A stretch of 64,000 nt of DNA from Streptomyces abikoensis (GTDB lineage Bacteria; Actinomycetota; Actinomycetes; Streptomycetales; Streptomycetaceae). The notes beneath the pieces were generated by a model. It was not told where the DNA came from. It worked only from the letters and a program-made list of their open reading frames with translations, and searched no databases. The DNA is taken from positions 186,001 through 250,000 of the forward strand of contig NZ_BMRT01000004.1 in NCBI RefSeq assembly GCF_014648775.1, read 5' to 3'. The translations under genes and the position numbers were made by a program. Positions 44,632 to 53,071 of this stretch are shown piece after piece (within the stretch, counting starts at the first letter, position 1; the number at the start of each line of letters is the position of its first letter).

Positions 44632-45352
44632 CGAAGCCCTCAACCTGATCGAACTCCTCTCCGCCGCCAACGTCTTGAACCGGATGGAGGAGCGCACCCC
44701 GGACGTATGGGCCGCCGCGCTCGCCGACCTCGACGCCGCCGACTGCCTGAAGGCCGCCGCCCATCTCGTCCGCACCCAGCAGTGGGTCAAGATCTGCGAC
44801 GTCCGCGATGCCGTCGCCGAGCTGCGCGCCGCCCGGATCGCCGCTGCGAACCTCGTCTACGACGGCGACCCCCGCGAGTCCGGCGCCGAGTCGCTGCAGT
44901 CGCTGCGCGCCCTCGTCGACGCCGCCGCCTCGGGCCGCCTCCCGGCCCAGCCGATCCGGGCCGCCCTCGAACCGGCCCCGGACACCGCACCGGCCACCGG
45001 CCGAGCCCGTGCTGTTCTCGCCGCCGTCGGCAACCGTGTCCCCAGCCCCCGCGAGGGCGTCGTCAACGTCTTCGCCGTCGCGTGCCGCATCTGCAACGCC
45101 CGGCCCGGCCGCCCCTGCACCAGCACCCGGAATCCTCGTCGGCGGCGCGCTGATCCCCACCCGGCCCGCCTGGACGACGCCCGCCGCGCCGCCGCCGGCC
45201 TCCCCCCGGTCGACCCGGCCGAGGAGCACGAGGAGATGGCGCGCCGCCTGGCCGCCTCCCGGGCCGCGCTCGCCGCCCTCCCGCCCGGCACCATCATCGA
45301 ACCCGACGACGGCTTCCAGCACCCTGACCACCAGGAGAACGCCGCATCATGA
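44621..45352 (+). CDS. Phage protein with CxxC-type zinc finger, partner of replication protein
   Basis: 243 residues from ATG 44621 (overlaps previous gene by 11 bases). N-terminal helical region (TTDEALNLIELLSAANVLNRM...) like lambda P-type helicase loaders; CRICNARPGRPC at about 150-161 is a phage zinc finger, then HPARLDDARRA. Possibly a helicase loader; inference from position. Confidence 0.65.
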   Translation: MTTDEALNLIELLSAANVLNRMEERTPDVWAAALADLDAADCLKAAAHLVRTQQWVKICDVRDAVAELRAARIAAANLVYDGDPRESGAESLQSLRALVDAAASGRLPAQPIRAALEPAPDTAPATGRARAVLAAVGNRVPSPREGVVNVFAVACRICNARPGRPCTSTRNPRRRRADPHPARLDDARRAAAGLPPVDPAEEHEEMARRLAASRAALAALPPGTIIEPDDGFQHPDHQENAAS

Positions 45353-45900
45353 CCACCGCCCGCCCCCTGCTCTTCCTCGACGTCGACGGGCCCCTCAACC
45401 CCTACGCGGCCAAACCCCACCGGCGCCCCGACGGCTACCAGACCCACCGCATGCGCCCCACCGGCTGGAAGGCACACGAGCGCCGAAAGCCCCTGCGCGT
45501 CTGGCTCAACCCCACCCACGGCCCAGCCCTGCTTGCCCTGCCCTTCGACCTGGTCTGGGCCACCACTTGGGGCGCCGAGGCGAACGAGTGGATCGGCCCG
45601 TGCCTCGGCCTCCCCGAACTCCCCGTCATCGAGTGGCACGCCAACTCTCAGCGCTCCCGCGAGGGAACCCCCGACGGCACGTTCTGGAAAACCCATCAGA
45701 TCGTCGAGTACGCCGCCGGCCGCCCCTTCGCCTGGATCGACGACGACATTCACCCCCACGACATGCAGTACGTCGCCAAACACCACGACGGCCCGGCACT
45801 CCTGCATTGGATCAGCCCCCAGCAGGGCCTTCTCCCGCACGACCTCGACACCTTGGCTGTCTGGAGCAAGGACCCCACCAAACAGCCGCTGCCCTGGTGA
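45349..45900 (+). CDS. HAD-like phosphatase of phage
   Basis: 183 residues. Motif I LLFLDVDGPLNP (about 7-18), motif II VWATTWG, motif IV AWIDDDIHPHD (about 127-137). The family occurs in actinophages; it may be a polynucleotide or nucleotide phosphatase. Confidence 0.8.
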   Translation: MTTARPLLFLDVDGPLNPYAAKPHRRPDGYQTHRMRPTGWKAHERRKPLRVWLNPTHGPALLALPFDLVWATTWGAEANEWIGPCLGLPELPVIEWHANSQRSREGTPDGTFWKTHQIVEYAAGRPFAWIDDDIHPHDMQYVAKHHDGPALLHWISPQQGLLPHDLDTLAVWSKDPTKQPLPW

Positions 45901-46073
45901 CCGGCCAGCCCGCTCACCCCGAGCACGCCATCACCTGCCCCTGGTGCAAAGCCCCGAAAGGCCAGCGCTGCACCGGCCAGCGCGGCGGGCGGATCTCCAT
46001 CCCCAGCCACGACGCCCGCATCAACGCCTGGCAGAACACTCACTCCTCCAACGACGAGGACCCCCAGCCATGA
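45897..46073 (+). CDS. Zinc-finger mini-protein
   Basis: 58 residues from GTG 45897. CPWCKAPKGQRC followed by HDARINAW: the same C-x2-C-x6-C ... H-x-x-R module as in the gene at 44621. Coupled to both neighbours. Confidence 0.7.
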   Translation: MTGQPAHPEHAITCPWCKAPKGQRCTGQRGGRISIPSHDARINAWQNTHSSNDEDPQP

Positions 46074-46267
46074 CGCAACGCATCTGGCGCTCCAACGGCC
46101 CCGGCAGCTTCCAGGCACCCGCCGACGTCCACGCCGTCCACGACCGGACCGGCCGCCTCTGGAAGCGCAACGGCCCCCGCTGGACCGCCACCGGCAGCCA
46201 CTACATCCGCTGGCGCGTCCTCGTCGCCAACCACGGTCCCCTCACCGAAGCACCCGCCGCCCAGTAA
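46070..46267 (+). CDS. Hypothetical phage protein
   Basis: 65 residues. Trp/Arg rich beta-like sequence (RIWRSNGPGSFQAPADVHAV, RLWKRNGPRWTATGSHYIRW) with an internal repeat of the R-x-W-x-S/R-N-G-P pattern. Unknown. Confidence 0.65.
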   Translation: MTQRIWRSNGPGSFQAPADVHAVHDRTGRLWKRNGPRWTATGSHYIRWRVLVANHGPLTEAPAAQ

Positions 46268-46288
46268 CCCGCCGCCCCAGGAGAGCCG

Positions 46289-46492
46289 ATGACTTCCGCC
46301 CGCTTCCTCGCCGTCACCCTCACCGCCAACCTCCTCGGTTTTGCTGGCGGCCTCGTCGCCGATTGGCGGGCCAGGGGCGCCCTGCTCGTCTTCGGCCTGC
46401 TGCTGGGCGTATGGGCGTACCGGGAATTGGTGGGGACCGCACGCCGTGCCGCCGCCCCCGGTGGCGGCGCTCTGAAGGAGCCCCGCCGATGA
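46289..46492 (+). CDS. Small two-helix membrane protein
   Basis: 67 residues, helices about 5-26 and 28-47, basic tail. GGAG precedes ATG. Unknown. Confidence 0.65.
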   Translation: MTSARFLAVTLTANLLGFAGGLVADWRARGALLVFGLLLGVWAYRELVGTARRAAAPGGGALKEPRR

Positions 46493-46656
46493 CCACGTCA
46501 CCGAACGCCTGCCGCCACTGCGGCGTCGAGCGGCGCGACCACGCCCTAGCCCAGCGGTGGAAAGAACCTGTCGGCTGGCACCAGTGGGCGCCGCCAACCC
46601 AGGACCAGATCAAGGCCCACATGCTCGCCCGTCGCGCCGAAAGGAAGCCCCGATGA
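46489..46656 (+). CDS. Stand-alone CRHC...MLARRA zinc module
   Basis: 55 residues from ATG 46489: ACRHCGVERRDHALAQRW ... QIKAHMLARRAER. Clearly related to the C-terminus of the gene at 35295 (same C-x2-C, two His, W.PP, MLARRA). Unknown role. Confidence 0.7.
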   Translation: MTTSPNACRHCGVERRDHALAQRWKEPVGWHQWAPPTQDQIKAHMLARRAERKPR

Positions 46657-46898
46657 AGCCCCCACCGATCCCCGCTCACGATCTGCTCCAGGCCGCCATC
46701 CTCGGCGCGCTGGGCTGCGGCCTCGTCCAAGCGGTTGTCTGGCTTGTCACCGGCGACCTGCCCACCTACTGGGTCGGCGTCCTCAGCGGCGTGCTCGTGG
46801 CCTTGGTCGTGGACGTCCTCATCGACGTCCGTCGTCGCCGGGAGCAGCAGCGGATCCGAGAGACGTACGAGCGGCCAGCGTTCGGGGAGGACGCCTGA
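46653..46898 (+). CDS. Small membrane protein
   Basis: 81 residues. Two helices (about 10-33 and 39-57), then basic RRRREQQRIRETYER. Coupled to both neighbours. Confidence 0.65.
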   Translation: MKPPPIPAHDLLQAAILGALGCGLVQAVVWLVTGDLPTYWVGVLSGVLVALVVDVLIDVRRRREQQRIRETYERPAFGEDA

Positions 46899-47296
46899 TG
46901 CCCACCCGGATCCAGCGCCTCCGCACGCCAGGATGGCGCGCCCCTGACGGAGCCGCGTACGTCGGCCGGCCGACACGATGGGCAAACCCATTCGCCGTCG
47001 TCCCCGTCAGCGGCCACCGTTGGCAGCTCATCGACACGGGAGGCCGTAGCCGCTCCCTTGTCGAGGAACCGCAGGTCTTCGCCGAGGCAGACAGGGTGTT
47101 CGCCCGCCTGATGGCTATGCGCCTGTTCCAGCTCCACATCGGGGCGCTCGGGATCTACCGCTACGACGAGCAGACCATGACGGACCTCCGCCGGGAGCTC
47201 GGCGGCCGGGACCTCGTCTGTTGGTGCCCGCTTCCGGAGCCCGGTGAGACGGACTACTGCCACGCCGCAGTGCTGCTGGAGATCGCAAACACCTGA
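46898..47296 (+). CDS. DUF4326 domain protein
   Basis: 132 residues. RIQRLRTPGWRAPDGAAYVGRPTRWANPF and final LRRELGGRDLVCWCPLPEPGETDYCHAAVLLEIAN are the DUF4326 signature (GRP..WGNPF ... L.G..L.CWC....CH). Found in many phages; function unknown, the CWC..CH set suggests metal binding. Confidence 0.88.
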   Translation: MPTRIQRLRTPGWRAPDGAAYVGRPTRWANPFAVVPVSGHRWQLIDTGGRSRSLVEEPQVFAEADRVFARLMAMRLFQLHIGALGIYRYDEQTMTDLRRELGGRDLVCWCPLPEPGETDYCHAAVLLEIANT

Positions 47297-47347
47297 CCGT
47301 CCGCCGCTCGGCCGCCGCGCGCGGCCGGGCCCGACCGAAGGACATCA

Positions 47348-47803
47348 ATGACTGACATCACCCTCCGCGCCGACCAGATCTACGTCGCCTGCAACCCCCG
47401 CGATGAAGGCCGCCGGATCCGCATCAAGAGCTACACCCTCGGCCACTCCCACGCCCACGTGGTCGACGCCAATACCGGCAAGCGCCCGCGCTGGATCGCC
47501 GCGACACAGCTGCACGCCAGCTCGACCGCCCTCAACGGCCGGCCGCGGCGCAGCGGCTACGCGCTGGTCATCGGAGACGAGACTTCAGGGCGGGCTCTGG
47601 ACGGCACCGAGACCGAGCGAACTGAGATCGCGTGGTACGTGCAGGAGCTCTTCCCCAGCGGCTGGGGGAACGTCGAAGAGCGCTCGGACCGCGCATCCGC
47701 GCTCGCCGTGAAGGCAGGGCTTCAGGAACGCAACGCGGGCACGGAGTTCAGGCTCGTCCGGCGCACCATCACCCTCACCGTGGAGGCGGAGGGGGACCGG
47801 TGA
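47348..47803 (+). CDS. Hypothetical phage protein
   Basis: 151 residues. N-terminal ~80 residues (ALRADQIYVACNPRDEGRRIRIKSY-like) look like a small beta barrel domain also seen in actinophages; the C-terminus has an alpha/beta fold. The start follows AAGGAC. Confidence 0.65.
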   Translation: MTDITLRADQIYVACNPRDEGRRIRIKSYTLGHSHAHVVDANTGKRPRWIAATQLHASSTALNGRPRRSGYALVIGDETSGRALDGTETERTEIAWYVQELFPSGWGNVEERSDRASALAVKAGLQERNAGTEFRLVRRTITLTVEAEGDR

Positions 47804-47910
47804 GCGCGCGGGAGCTTGTCGCACTGATCGCCAGTGGCGTCGGCCAGCTGGCCCTTGTCCTCCTCGCGCTCGGTGGCCGCGGCCACCGTAGACCAGGCGG
47901 CGCACCGTGA
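47800..47910 (+). CDS. Very small membrane peptide
   Basis: 36 residues, GTG 47800. One helix (LVALIASGVGQLALVLLALGG) and polar tail; coupled by 4-base overlaps on both sides. Confidence 0.5.
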   Translation: MSARELVALIASGVGQLALVLLALGGRGHRRPGGAP

Positions 47911-48353
47911 CCGCCCCGTCCAGCAGCCCTTGGGGCGGGCGGGCGCCCCGTTCCGGGGGCCTCCGGGCGCCCTCGCTCGAGCAGCTGCTCGTCCTGGTCG
48001 ACCGCGCCGAGCGGCACGGAGGCCTCACCGCGGCCGAGGCGGCCCGCTCTCGGCAGGGAATCCAGGCACTGGCCGAGCGGGCTGGGCGAGCCCGCGCTGT
48101 GCCACGCCAGCAGACCGAGGCGGCGCGGCTGCGCCGGGCGATCGCCCGGCTGCACCGCCCGCTCCAGCCCCGGCTTCGTGGCGGCATCCCGGTGTGCGCC
48201 GAGTGCTCCGGCTGGGACGGCCGGCAGTGCCGTGCGCCCGTCGTGCCGTGGCCGTGCCGCACCGCCCGTGCTGCCGGCCTCGACAGCGGCCACACCGTCA
48301 CACACCCTCCGGCCGCTGCACGCGGCCAGATTGAGATCGAAGGCATCCGATGA
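47907..48353 (+). CDS. Hypothetical phage protein with helical core and Cys cluster
   Basis: 148 residues from GTG 47907. SLEQLLVLVDRAERHGGLTAAEAARSRQGIQALAERAGRARA is helical; CAECSGWDGRQCRAPVVPWPC has four cysteines. Unknown. Confidence 0.6.
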   Translation: MTAPSSSPWGGRAPRSGGLRAPSLEQLLVLVDRAERHGGLTAAEAARSRQGIQALAERAGRARAVPRQQTEAARLRRAIARLHRPLQPRLRGGIPVCAECSGWDGRQCRAPVVPWPCRTARAAGLDSGHTVTHPPAAARGQIEIEGIR

Positions 48354-49450
48354 CCCAGCACATTCCCGCACCGCGCCCCATACGCGACCTGACAGCCCTC
48401 CAGGCAGCCCTACGCCCCATCGCCGAGCCCCAGGAGCCTCACGGCCCCGAGATCGCCTCAGAGGGCCCGTCAGAGCCTCCCGGGCCAGCTGGCACCTTCT
48501 CGACCAGCATCACCCGGCACGGCTGGCACTGCCTCGGCGGCCCCGGCTGCGCCGGCATGACCTCGGTCGGCTACCCCACGGCCAACGCCGCCCACAACGG
48601 CTACGCCGATCACCTTGCTGGCCACCGAACGCCCTTCGCAAGCAGCGTCCTTGAGGGCTCGAGGCGACCCAGCGCCGAGGACCAGGAGCAGCAGATCCTC
48701 GAGCGGCTCACAGACGATCCCCCGGAGCGTGTCGTCGTCCGGGCGGACCAGCACGCGATGCCCCGCCGCTTCGCCCTCCAGCGGTACCGCGACATCTCCG
48801 GCATCAGCGGAGTGGGCACCGTCGCCGACGGCGTGCTCTGGCCGGACGGCACAGCGTCCGTGCGGTGGCGCGGCGAGCACCCCAGCATCGTCTTCTGGGA
48901 CCGCGGCCGCGTCTCCGTCGAGCGCATCCACGGCCATCAGGGAGCCACGGAGATCGCCTTCCTCGACGACGCGGCCGCGCCTACCGACGGGGGACACGCG
49001 GCGGACAGCGTCCGGACACCACAGGACACCAGCCCAACCGACACGCCCACGACCAGCACGGACACTGTGCGGACACCCCATGGCGACACCCGTCTCGCGG
49101 ACCCGGACATCCTCCGTGAGGAGTACGCCGCCGCCATCCGCGCTGGATTGTGGGCCCCCGCCGGCACCCGGGTGGAGGCCATCACCGACTCCGTCATGGC
49201 CGTGCACGACCGCGCCCAGGACGCCCTGCGCATCAGCCTCGCGCAACAGCAGGCCCGGATCGCCGGACTCGAAGCGACCAATCACCGTCTCGAGTCCCGT
49301 GCATCCCGTATCCGGCGCTACGCCGAAGAGCGCGCCACGCCCGGAGACGGCGATGCGGCCTCCGCGTCGCGGGTCCTCGAACTCCTCGACAGCGCAGACC
49401 CGGACGTACCGTTCCCGCCCCTTCCCCGCCGGCGGCGCCATGCCCAGTGA
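48350..49450 (+). CDS. Multi-domain hypothetical phage protein
   Basis: 366 residues. Residues 45-90 hold HGWHCLGGPGCAG-H-H, a possible zinc site; about 125-205 a beta-rich part (RFALQRYRDISGISGVGTVADGVLWPDGTASVRW), a Thr-rich linker with QDTSPTDTPTTSTDT, and a C-terminal coiled coil (DALRISLAQQQARIAGLEATNHRLESRASRIRR). Actinophages carry similar proteins; no function known. Confidence 0.65.
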   Translation: MTQHIPAPRPIRDLTALQAALRPIAEPQEPHGPEIASEGPSEPPGPAGTFSTSITRHGWHCLGGPGCAGMTSVGYPTANAAHNGYADHLAGHRTPFASSVLEGSRRPSAEDQEQQILERLTDDPPERVVVRADQHAMPRRFALQRYRDISGISGVGTVADGVLWPDGTASVRWRGEHPSIVFWDRGRVSVERIHGHQGATEIAFLDDAAAPTDGGHAADSVRTPQDTSPTDTPTTSTDTVRTPHGDTRLADPDILREEYAAAIRAGLWAPAGTRVEAITDSVMAVHDRAQDALRISLAQQQARIAGLEATNHRLESRASRIRRYAEERATPGDGDAASASRVLELLDSADPDVPFPPLPRRRRHAQ

Positions 49451-49745
49451 CGACGCCCCGCTGTGCGCCTGCGGCCACCGGCGCAGCGACCACAACACCC
49501 CGTGGGCCACTGGGCGGGAGCAATGCCGCCGCTGCGACCGCGGATGGCGCCACATCTACACGCCCAACGCCCAGGCGGGCGCGGACATCTGTTCCTCCGC
49601 GAGCTGCCCTGCGGCCGACGCGCTCAGCCACCTCCACAGGGTCCTGGCAGAGCTGTACGAGCGCAGCGGGTCGTGCGCCAGAACCTGCTCCGCCCGTCAC
49701 CTCGCCGACCGCGTCCTGACCGTCCTCGACACTCCCGGAGACTGA
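49440..49745 (+). CDS. Zinc-binding hypothetical phage protein
   Basis: 101 residues from ATG 49440. CACGHRRSDHN and CRRCDRGWRHI form a C-C-H-H-C-C set; later SSASCPAAD, GSCARTC. Unknown. Confidence 0.65.
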   Translation: MPSDDAPLCACGHRRSDHNTPWATGREQCRRCDRGWRHIYTPNAQAGADICSSASCPAADALSHLHRVLAELYERSGSCARTCSARHLADRVLTVLDTPGD

Positions 49746-49747
49746 CC

Positions 49748-49996
49748 ATGCCCACACCCAAGCGCCCGGCTGTTGGCACGCCACTGACCGCCCGCGAGAT
49801 CGAGATCCTTGACTGCCTCGGCCAGGGCCTGTCCACCGCCGAAGTCGCCGCCCACCTGTTCCTCACCGTCAACACCGTCAAGAGCCACCTGACCCGCATC
49901 ACCAGCAGGCTCGGCGCCCACGATCGGGCACACGCGATCGCCATCGCCTACCGCCGCGGACTCCTGGACACCACACCCGGATGGCAAGCCGCATGA
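49748..49996 (+). CDS. LuxR-type HTH regulator (HTH only)
   Basis: 82 residues. LTAREIEILDCLGQGLSTAEVAAHLFLTVNTVKSHLTRITSRLGAHDRAHAIAIAYRRGLL is a full GerE/LuxR DNA-binding domain without sensor domain. Likely a phage transcription factor. Confidence 0.85.
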   Translation: MPTPKRPAVGTPLTAREIEILDCLGQGLSTAEVAAHLFLTVNTVKSHLTRITSRLGAHDRAHAIAIAYRRGLLDTTPGWQAA

Positions 49997-50073
49997 CCAG
50001 CACGGACATCCACGGACGCCCGTGTCCGGACACCCCGGATGCGCGCTGCCCTGGAGCCGCGCCCTCGGCCCGC

Positions 50074-50328
50074 TCAACTCCGTGGCGGCCGGCCACCCTT
50101 CCGGGAGCGCCGTTCGGCCAACTCGCGCTCGGCAGCTTCCAGATCAGCTAGGTCCTGGTCGTCGCCATGTTCGCGCACTCGGTCCCGCATGTGGTTGAGG
50201 AGGTCGCCTGTGCGGTCGGTGTCGAGGCGCTCGCAGATGCGGCCGTAGGCATTCCACAGCAGGTCAGGGACCCGGATGGGGCGGGGCGTGGTGTGCCTGG
50301 GCGCGGTGGCCTTGGGTGCGTCGGTCAT
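50074..50328 (-). CDS. RHH-like antitoxin/regulator protein
   Basis: 84 residues. RPIRVPDLLWNAYGRICERLDTDRTGDLLNHMRDRVREHG fits a CopG-like strand-helix-helix, basic C-terminus. Leftward against the operon, facing three GTGTAGATACAC operators; probable autorepressor. Confidence 0.7.
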   Translation of the reverse strand: MTDAPKATAPRHTTPRPIRVPDLLWNAYGRICERLDTDRTGDLLNHMRDRVREHGDDQDLADLEAAERELAERRSRKGGRPPRS

Positions 50329-50349
50329 CGCCCCTCCGTTGCTGTTTCC

Positions 50350-50418
50350 GTGTAGTTACAGAGAATCCTCCCACAAGGCTTGTGTAGATACACGGTTCTC
50401 GTTACTGTGTAGATACAC
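50350..50418. promoter_or_regulatory. Three GTGTAGATACAC-type operators
   Basis: GTGTAGTTACAG (50350-50361), GTGTAGATACAC (50382-50393) and GTGTAGATACAC (50407-50418) lie between the divergent genes at 50328 and 50447. Spacing 32 and 25 bases. Confidence 0.65.
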
Positions 50419-50446
50419 GGTAAGTCGAAGTCGAGGGGGAACCACC

Positions 50447-50821
50447 ATGAAGCTCACCGCCATCCGCCGCACCATCACCGCCGCCCGCATCGCCACCAAG
50501 GCCCTCGGCTACCGCGCCCTCTCCGGCCACATCGCCCACCTCGTCGACACCGGCGCCCTCATCCGCACCGGCGACATCCTCGACCGCCTCGGCGCCGGAT
50601 GCCTGCCCGACGGCCAGCGCTCCTGGTACGGCCGCCACGCCGCCAAGGCCTACCGCGCCACCCACGGCGGCGACGCCACCCGCGTCTGGGCCCAGCACCG
50701 CACCACCGGCCACTGGATCCACGTCCACGTCTACGCCCCCACCGACCCCGCCCTGGTCACCGCGCTCAGCACCTACAAGGCCACCCGCGACCTCGCCCTC
50801 GACTTCCAGCTCGCCGCCTGA
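50447..50821 (+). CDS. Hypothetical phage protein
   Basis: 124 residues, GAGGGGG before ATG 50447. Basic, helical N-terminus (LTAIRRTITAARIATKALGYRAL), then a domain HGGDATRVWAQHRTTGHWIHVHVYAPTDPALVTALSTY. Divergent from the RHH gene and probably its target. Toxin-like pairing is possible but not shown. Confidence 0.65.
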   Translation: MKLTAIRRTITAARIATKALGYRALSGHIAHLVDTGALIRTGDILDRLGAGCLPDGQRSWYGRHAAKAYRATHGGDATRVWAQHRTTGHWIHVHVYAPTDPALVTALSTYKATRDLALDFQLAA

Positions 50822-50832
50822 CGGGCGCCCCG

Positions 50833-50855
50833 CCCGGCGGCCGTCAGCCGCCGGG
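50833..50855 (+). terminator. Hairpin terminator
   Basis: CCCGGCGGC (50833-50841) and GCCGCCGGG (50847-50855), loop CGTCA. Confidence 0.6.
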
Positions 50856-50887
50856 CCCCTCACACACCCACCAGAACGGGGAAGGCC

Positions 50888-51772
50888 ATGGAATTCGAAG
50901 CCGCAGACTTCGACGACTTTGCCGCCGGCGACCGCATCCGCTTCGTGACCGCCAACAACGGCTACGACGGCACCGGTGAGGGGGTCTGGCGCACCGGGAC
51001 CGTCACCCGCATCAGCGCCTCAACGATGACCATCGCCTGCGACCCGAACATCATCGGTAAAACCGCCCGGATCCGGCGCGCCACCTGGACCTATCGCGCC
51101 CCCCAGCGAGCCGCGACCTCCCAGACCCCGTACAGCGCCGAGTACGTGCACGTCGTCGACATGGGGGCCACCGTCTGGGCGCTCTACATCCCCAACCCTG
51201 ATCACGCCCGCGACCCCCGCAACGTCGCGGACAACTTCCTCGACCCCAAGTACGCGAACGTAGAGCTGATCGCCACCGCCGAGCGGTTCCGCAAGTGCGA
51301 CGACAACGGCTTCTCCGGCTGGGTCGTCGCGGGTAACGGCGGAAACAGCGACCCCATTCCGACCAAGCGGCAGGCCATGAGGGACCTGCGCGCCGTGATC
51401 TGCGACCACTTCAAGCCCAGCGAAGGTAGCGCCACAGAGGAGACCAACGAGGGCAACAAGGGACGCACCCGCCCTTTCGTCGACGAGTTGACGGTCGTCG
51501 CCCCGCCGGAGAGCCCTCGTGTCGGTGAGCGGGTCACATACAAGCTCGGACGCCGCATCACGGTGACCGCCACGGTCGTCTGGCCCTTGAACGAGGCTGG
51601 GCAGGTGGGCGTCGTGGACGACGGAGACCGGACGGGGAGCATCCGCTACGTGAACGTTGCACCCGGGCTGACCGTGCATGCACCGGACATCGACAGTCTG
51701 CACGCCGAAACCCTCTACGAGAACCAGCTGCGCACGGCCTTCATCGCCGAGGCCGCCCGCCACCGCATCTGA
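50888..51772 (+). CDS. Hypothetical phage protein, two-domain
   Basis: 294 residues. Residues 1-75 look like a small beta barrel (DRIRFVTANNG, GTVTRISASTMTIACDPN), 85-190 an alpha/beta part, and 205-265 a second beta-barrel-like part (VGERVTYKLGRRITVTATVVW, GQVGVVDDGDRTGSIRYVNV). The two barrels may be an internal duplication. Unknown. Confidence 0.65.
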   Translation: MEFEAADFDDFAAGDRIRFVTANNGYDGTGEGVWRTGTVTRISASTMTIACDPNIIGKTARIRRATWTYRAPQRAATSQTPYSAEYVHVVDMGATVWALYIPNPDHARDPRNVADNFLDPKYANVELIATAERFRKCDDNGFSGWVVAGNGGNSDPIPTKRQAMRDLRAVICDHFKPSEGSATEETNEGNKGRTRPFVDELTVVAPPESPRVGERVTYKLGRRITVTATVVWPLNEAGQVGVVDDGDRTGSIRYVNVAPGLTVHAPDIDSLHAETLYENQLRTAFIAEAARHRI

Positions 51773-51782
51773 AGCCGCGCCA

Positions 51783-51806
51783 CGCCCGGCGGCCACCGGC
51801 CGGGCG
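51783..51806 (+). terminator. Hairpin after 51772
   Basis: CGCCCGGC (51783-51790) and GCCGGGCG (51799-51806). Confidence 0.5.
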
Positions 51807-51844
51807 CGGCGCGACAGCCTCAACGACGCCCACCTGGGGATCAC

Positions 51845-52039
51845 ATGAATCTGCTCGCGCTCCGCAAACTGATCGGCAACGTCCTCGGCACCAAGATCCA
51901 TGGCGTCGACAATCACGACGTTCGCGCCATTCAGTACCTCAACCCGCCCGCCGCAGACGGCCCATGGGCGCTGCGCGTCACCGTCACCGATGGCGTCGGC
52001 GGCTCCCGCACCTTCCGTCTCGACATCACCGAGGAGTGA
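51845..52039 (+). CDS. Small hypothetical phage protein
   Basis: 64 residues; basic amphipathic start (NLLALRKLIGNVLGTKIHGVDNHD) and beta tail (LRVTVTDGVGGSRTFRLDITEE). Unknown. Confidence 0.6.
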   Translation: MNLLALRKLIGNVLGTKIHGVDNHDVRAIQYLNPPAADGPWALRVTVTDGVGGSRTFRLDITEE

Positions 52040-52041
52040 CC

Positions 52042-52305
52042 ATGGCCCACGAGATCGAACGACGCACCGAACTTCCCTTGCCGGCTCCCGACGAAGCAAC
52101 CGCCGCCCTGACCGTCGAGGACGTCGCCCACCGCCTGGCAGAGATCGCCCACTACCAGGACGACGACGAAGTCGCCCACGGCCTGGAGGACCAGCTCTAC
52201 GTCGACGTACTCCGCACCATCGCGGCCGGCGCACCCGACGCCGAGATCCTCGCCGCGGCCGCGCTCCGCACCGAAACCCTCGGCTTCGCCCGCTGGACCG
52301 CCTGA
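52042..52305 (+). CDS. Small acidic hypothetical phage protein
   Basis: 87 residues from ATG 52042, GAGGAG just upstream. Helical, strongly acidic (YQDDDEVAHGLEDQLYVDVL). Unknown. Confidence 0.65.
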   Translation: MAHEIERRTELPLPAPDEATAALTVEDVAHRLAEIAHYQDDDEVAHGLEDQLYVDVLRTIAAGAPDAEILAAAALRTETLGFARWTA

Positions 52306-52310
52306 CCCCC

Positions 52311-52334
52311 GCCTGGCGGCTGTGGCCGCCAGGC
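52311..52334 (+). terminator. Hairpin terminator
   Basis: GCCTGGCGGC (52311-52320) and GCCGCCAGGC (52325-52334), loop TGTG. Confidence 0.65.
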
Positions 52335-52355
52335 CACGTTTACCGAAGGGAATCG

Positions 52356-52826
52356 ATGGACCCCATTACATGGCTCCGCCCCGAATTCAAGGGGCGCGAA
52401 GCCGAACTCATCCACCTCTCCGCCGCGGCGGAGCTCGTGGGAGTGTCCAGGAGCGCAGTTTCGAACTGGGCCACGCGTCACCGCAACTTCCCGCGCATCG
52501 TGCTGTTGGCCGGCGCGCCCGGCAGGCGCACCAAGCACGTAGTTCGGGAGGAGTTCCTCGAGTTCGCCCGCCAGCAGCTCAACGCGCCCAGGGGGCGCCC
52601 CGCTCAACGGAAGCCCCAACGTCCCGCGGCCACGGTCGCGAGCGAGAGCGTCGACCGCCTGACCCGGCGTATCGAGCGCCTTACGGCGCTGGAGGCCCAG
52701 CAGGCGGGAGCGCTGAAGCGCACACGGAGCGCCTTGCGGGAGGCCGAAAACAGGCTGCGAGCGGCCACCGCACGCCTCAATGCGGAACTCGCCGCCGCCC
52801 GACAGTTCGCCCGGGAGGAATCGTGA
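52356..52826 (+). CDS. HTH phage protein with C-terminal coiled coil
   Basis: 156 residues. HLSAAAELVGVSRSAVSNWATRHRNFPRIVLLAGAPGRRTKHVVREEFLEFA is a winged HTH like phage Nu1/excisionase types; residues 98-156 are coiled coil. Nu1-type DNA-binding proteins are usual near packaging, but this is far from terminase. Confidence 0.7.
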   Translation: MDPITWLRPEFKGREAELIHLSAAAELVGVSRSAVSNWATRHRNFPRIVLLAGAPGRRTKHVVREEFLEFARQQLNAPRGRPAQRKPQRPAATVASESVDRLTRRIERLTALEAQQAGALKRTRSALREAENRLRAATARLNAELAAARQFAREES

Positions 52827-53050
52827 AGCTGACCTGGCCCAACCTGACGTGGTGCAAGGCCAACTGGCCCGTCCAAACCTTCCACGCGCAATCCGGTGCC
52901 TACACCTACACGATCGACCACAACGGCAGTTCGTGGACCCTCCGCGCCTGGCACAACGGCAACGTCATCCCGCTCGGCTACCCGACCGCCCGATCGGCCG
53001 CAGCGCTCCAGCAGATCGCCGACGACCACGCCGCCGCCCCTGCGACCTGA
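52823..53050 (+). CDS. Small hypothetical phage protein
   Basis: 75 residues from GTG 52823. Trp-rich beta pattern (KLTWPNLTWCKANWPVQTF, YTIDHNGSSWTLRAWHNGNV). Unknown. Confidence 0.6.
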   Translation: MKLTWPNLTWCKANWPVQTFHAQSGAYTYTIDHNGSSWTLRAWHNGNVIPLGYPTARSAAALQQIADDHAAAPAT

Positions 53051-53071
53051 CCAGCACCCAGAAGGAGACCC

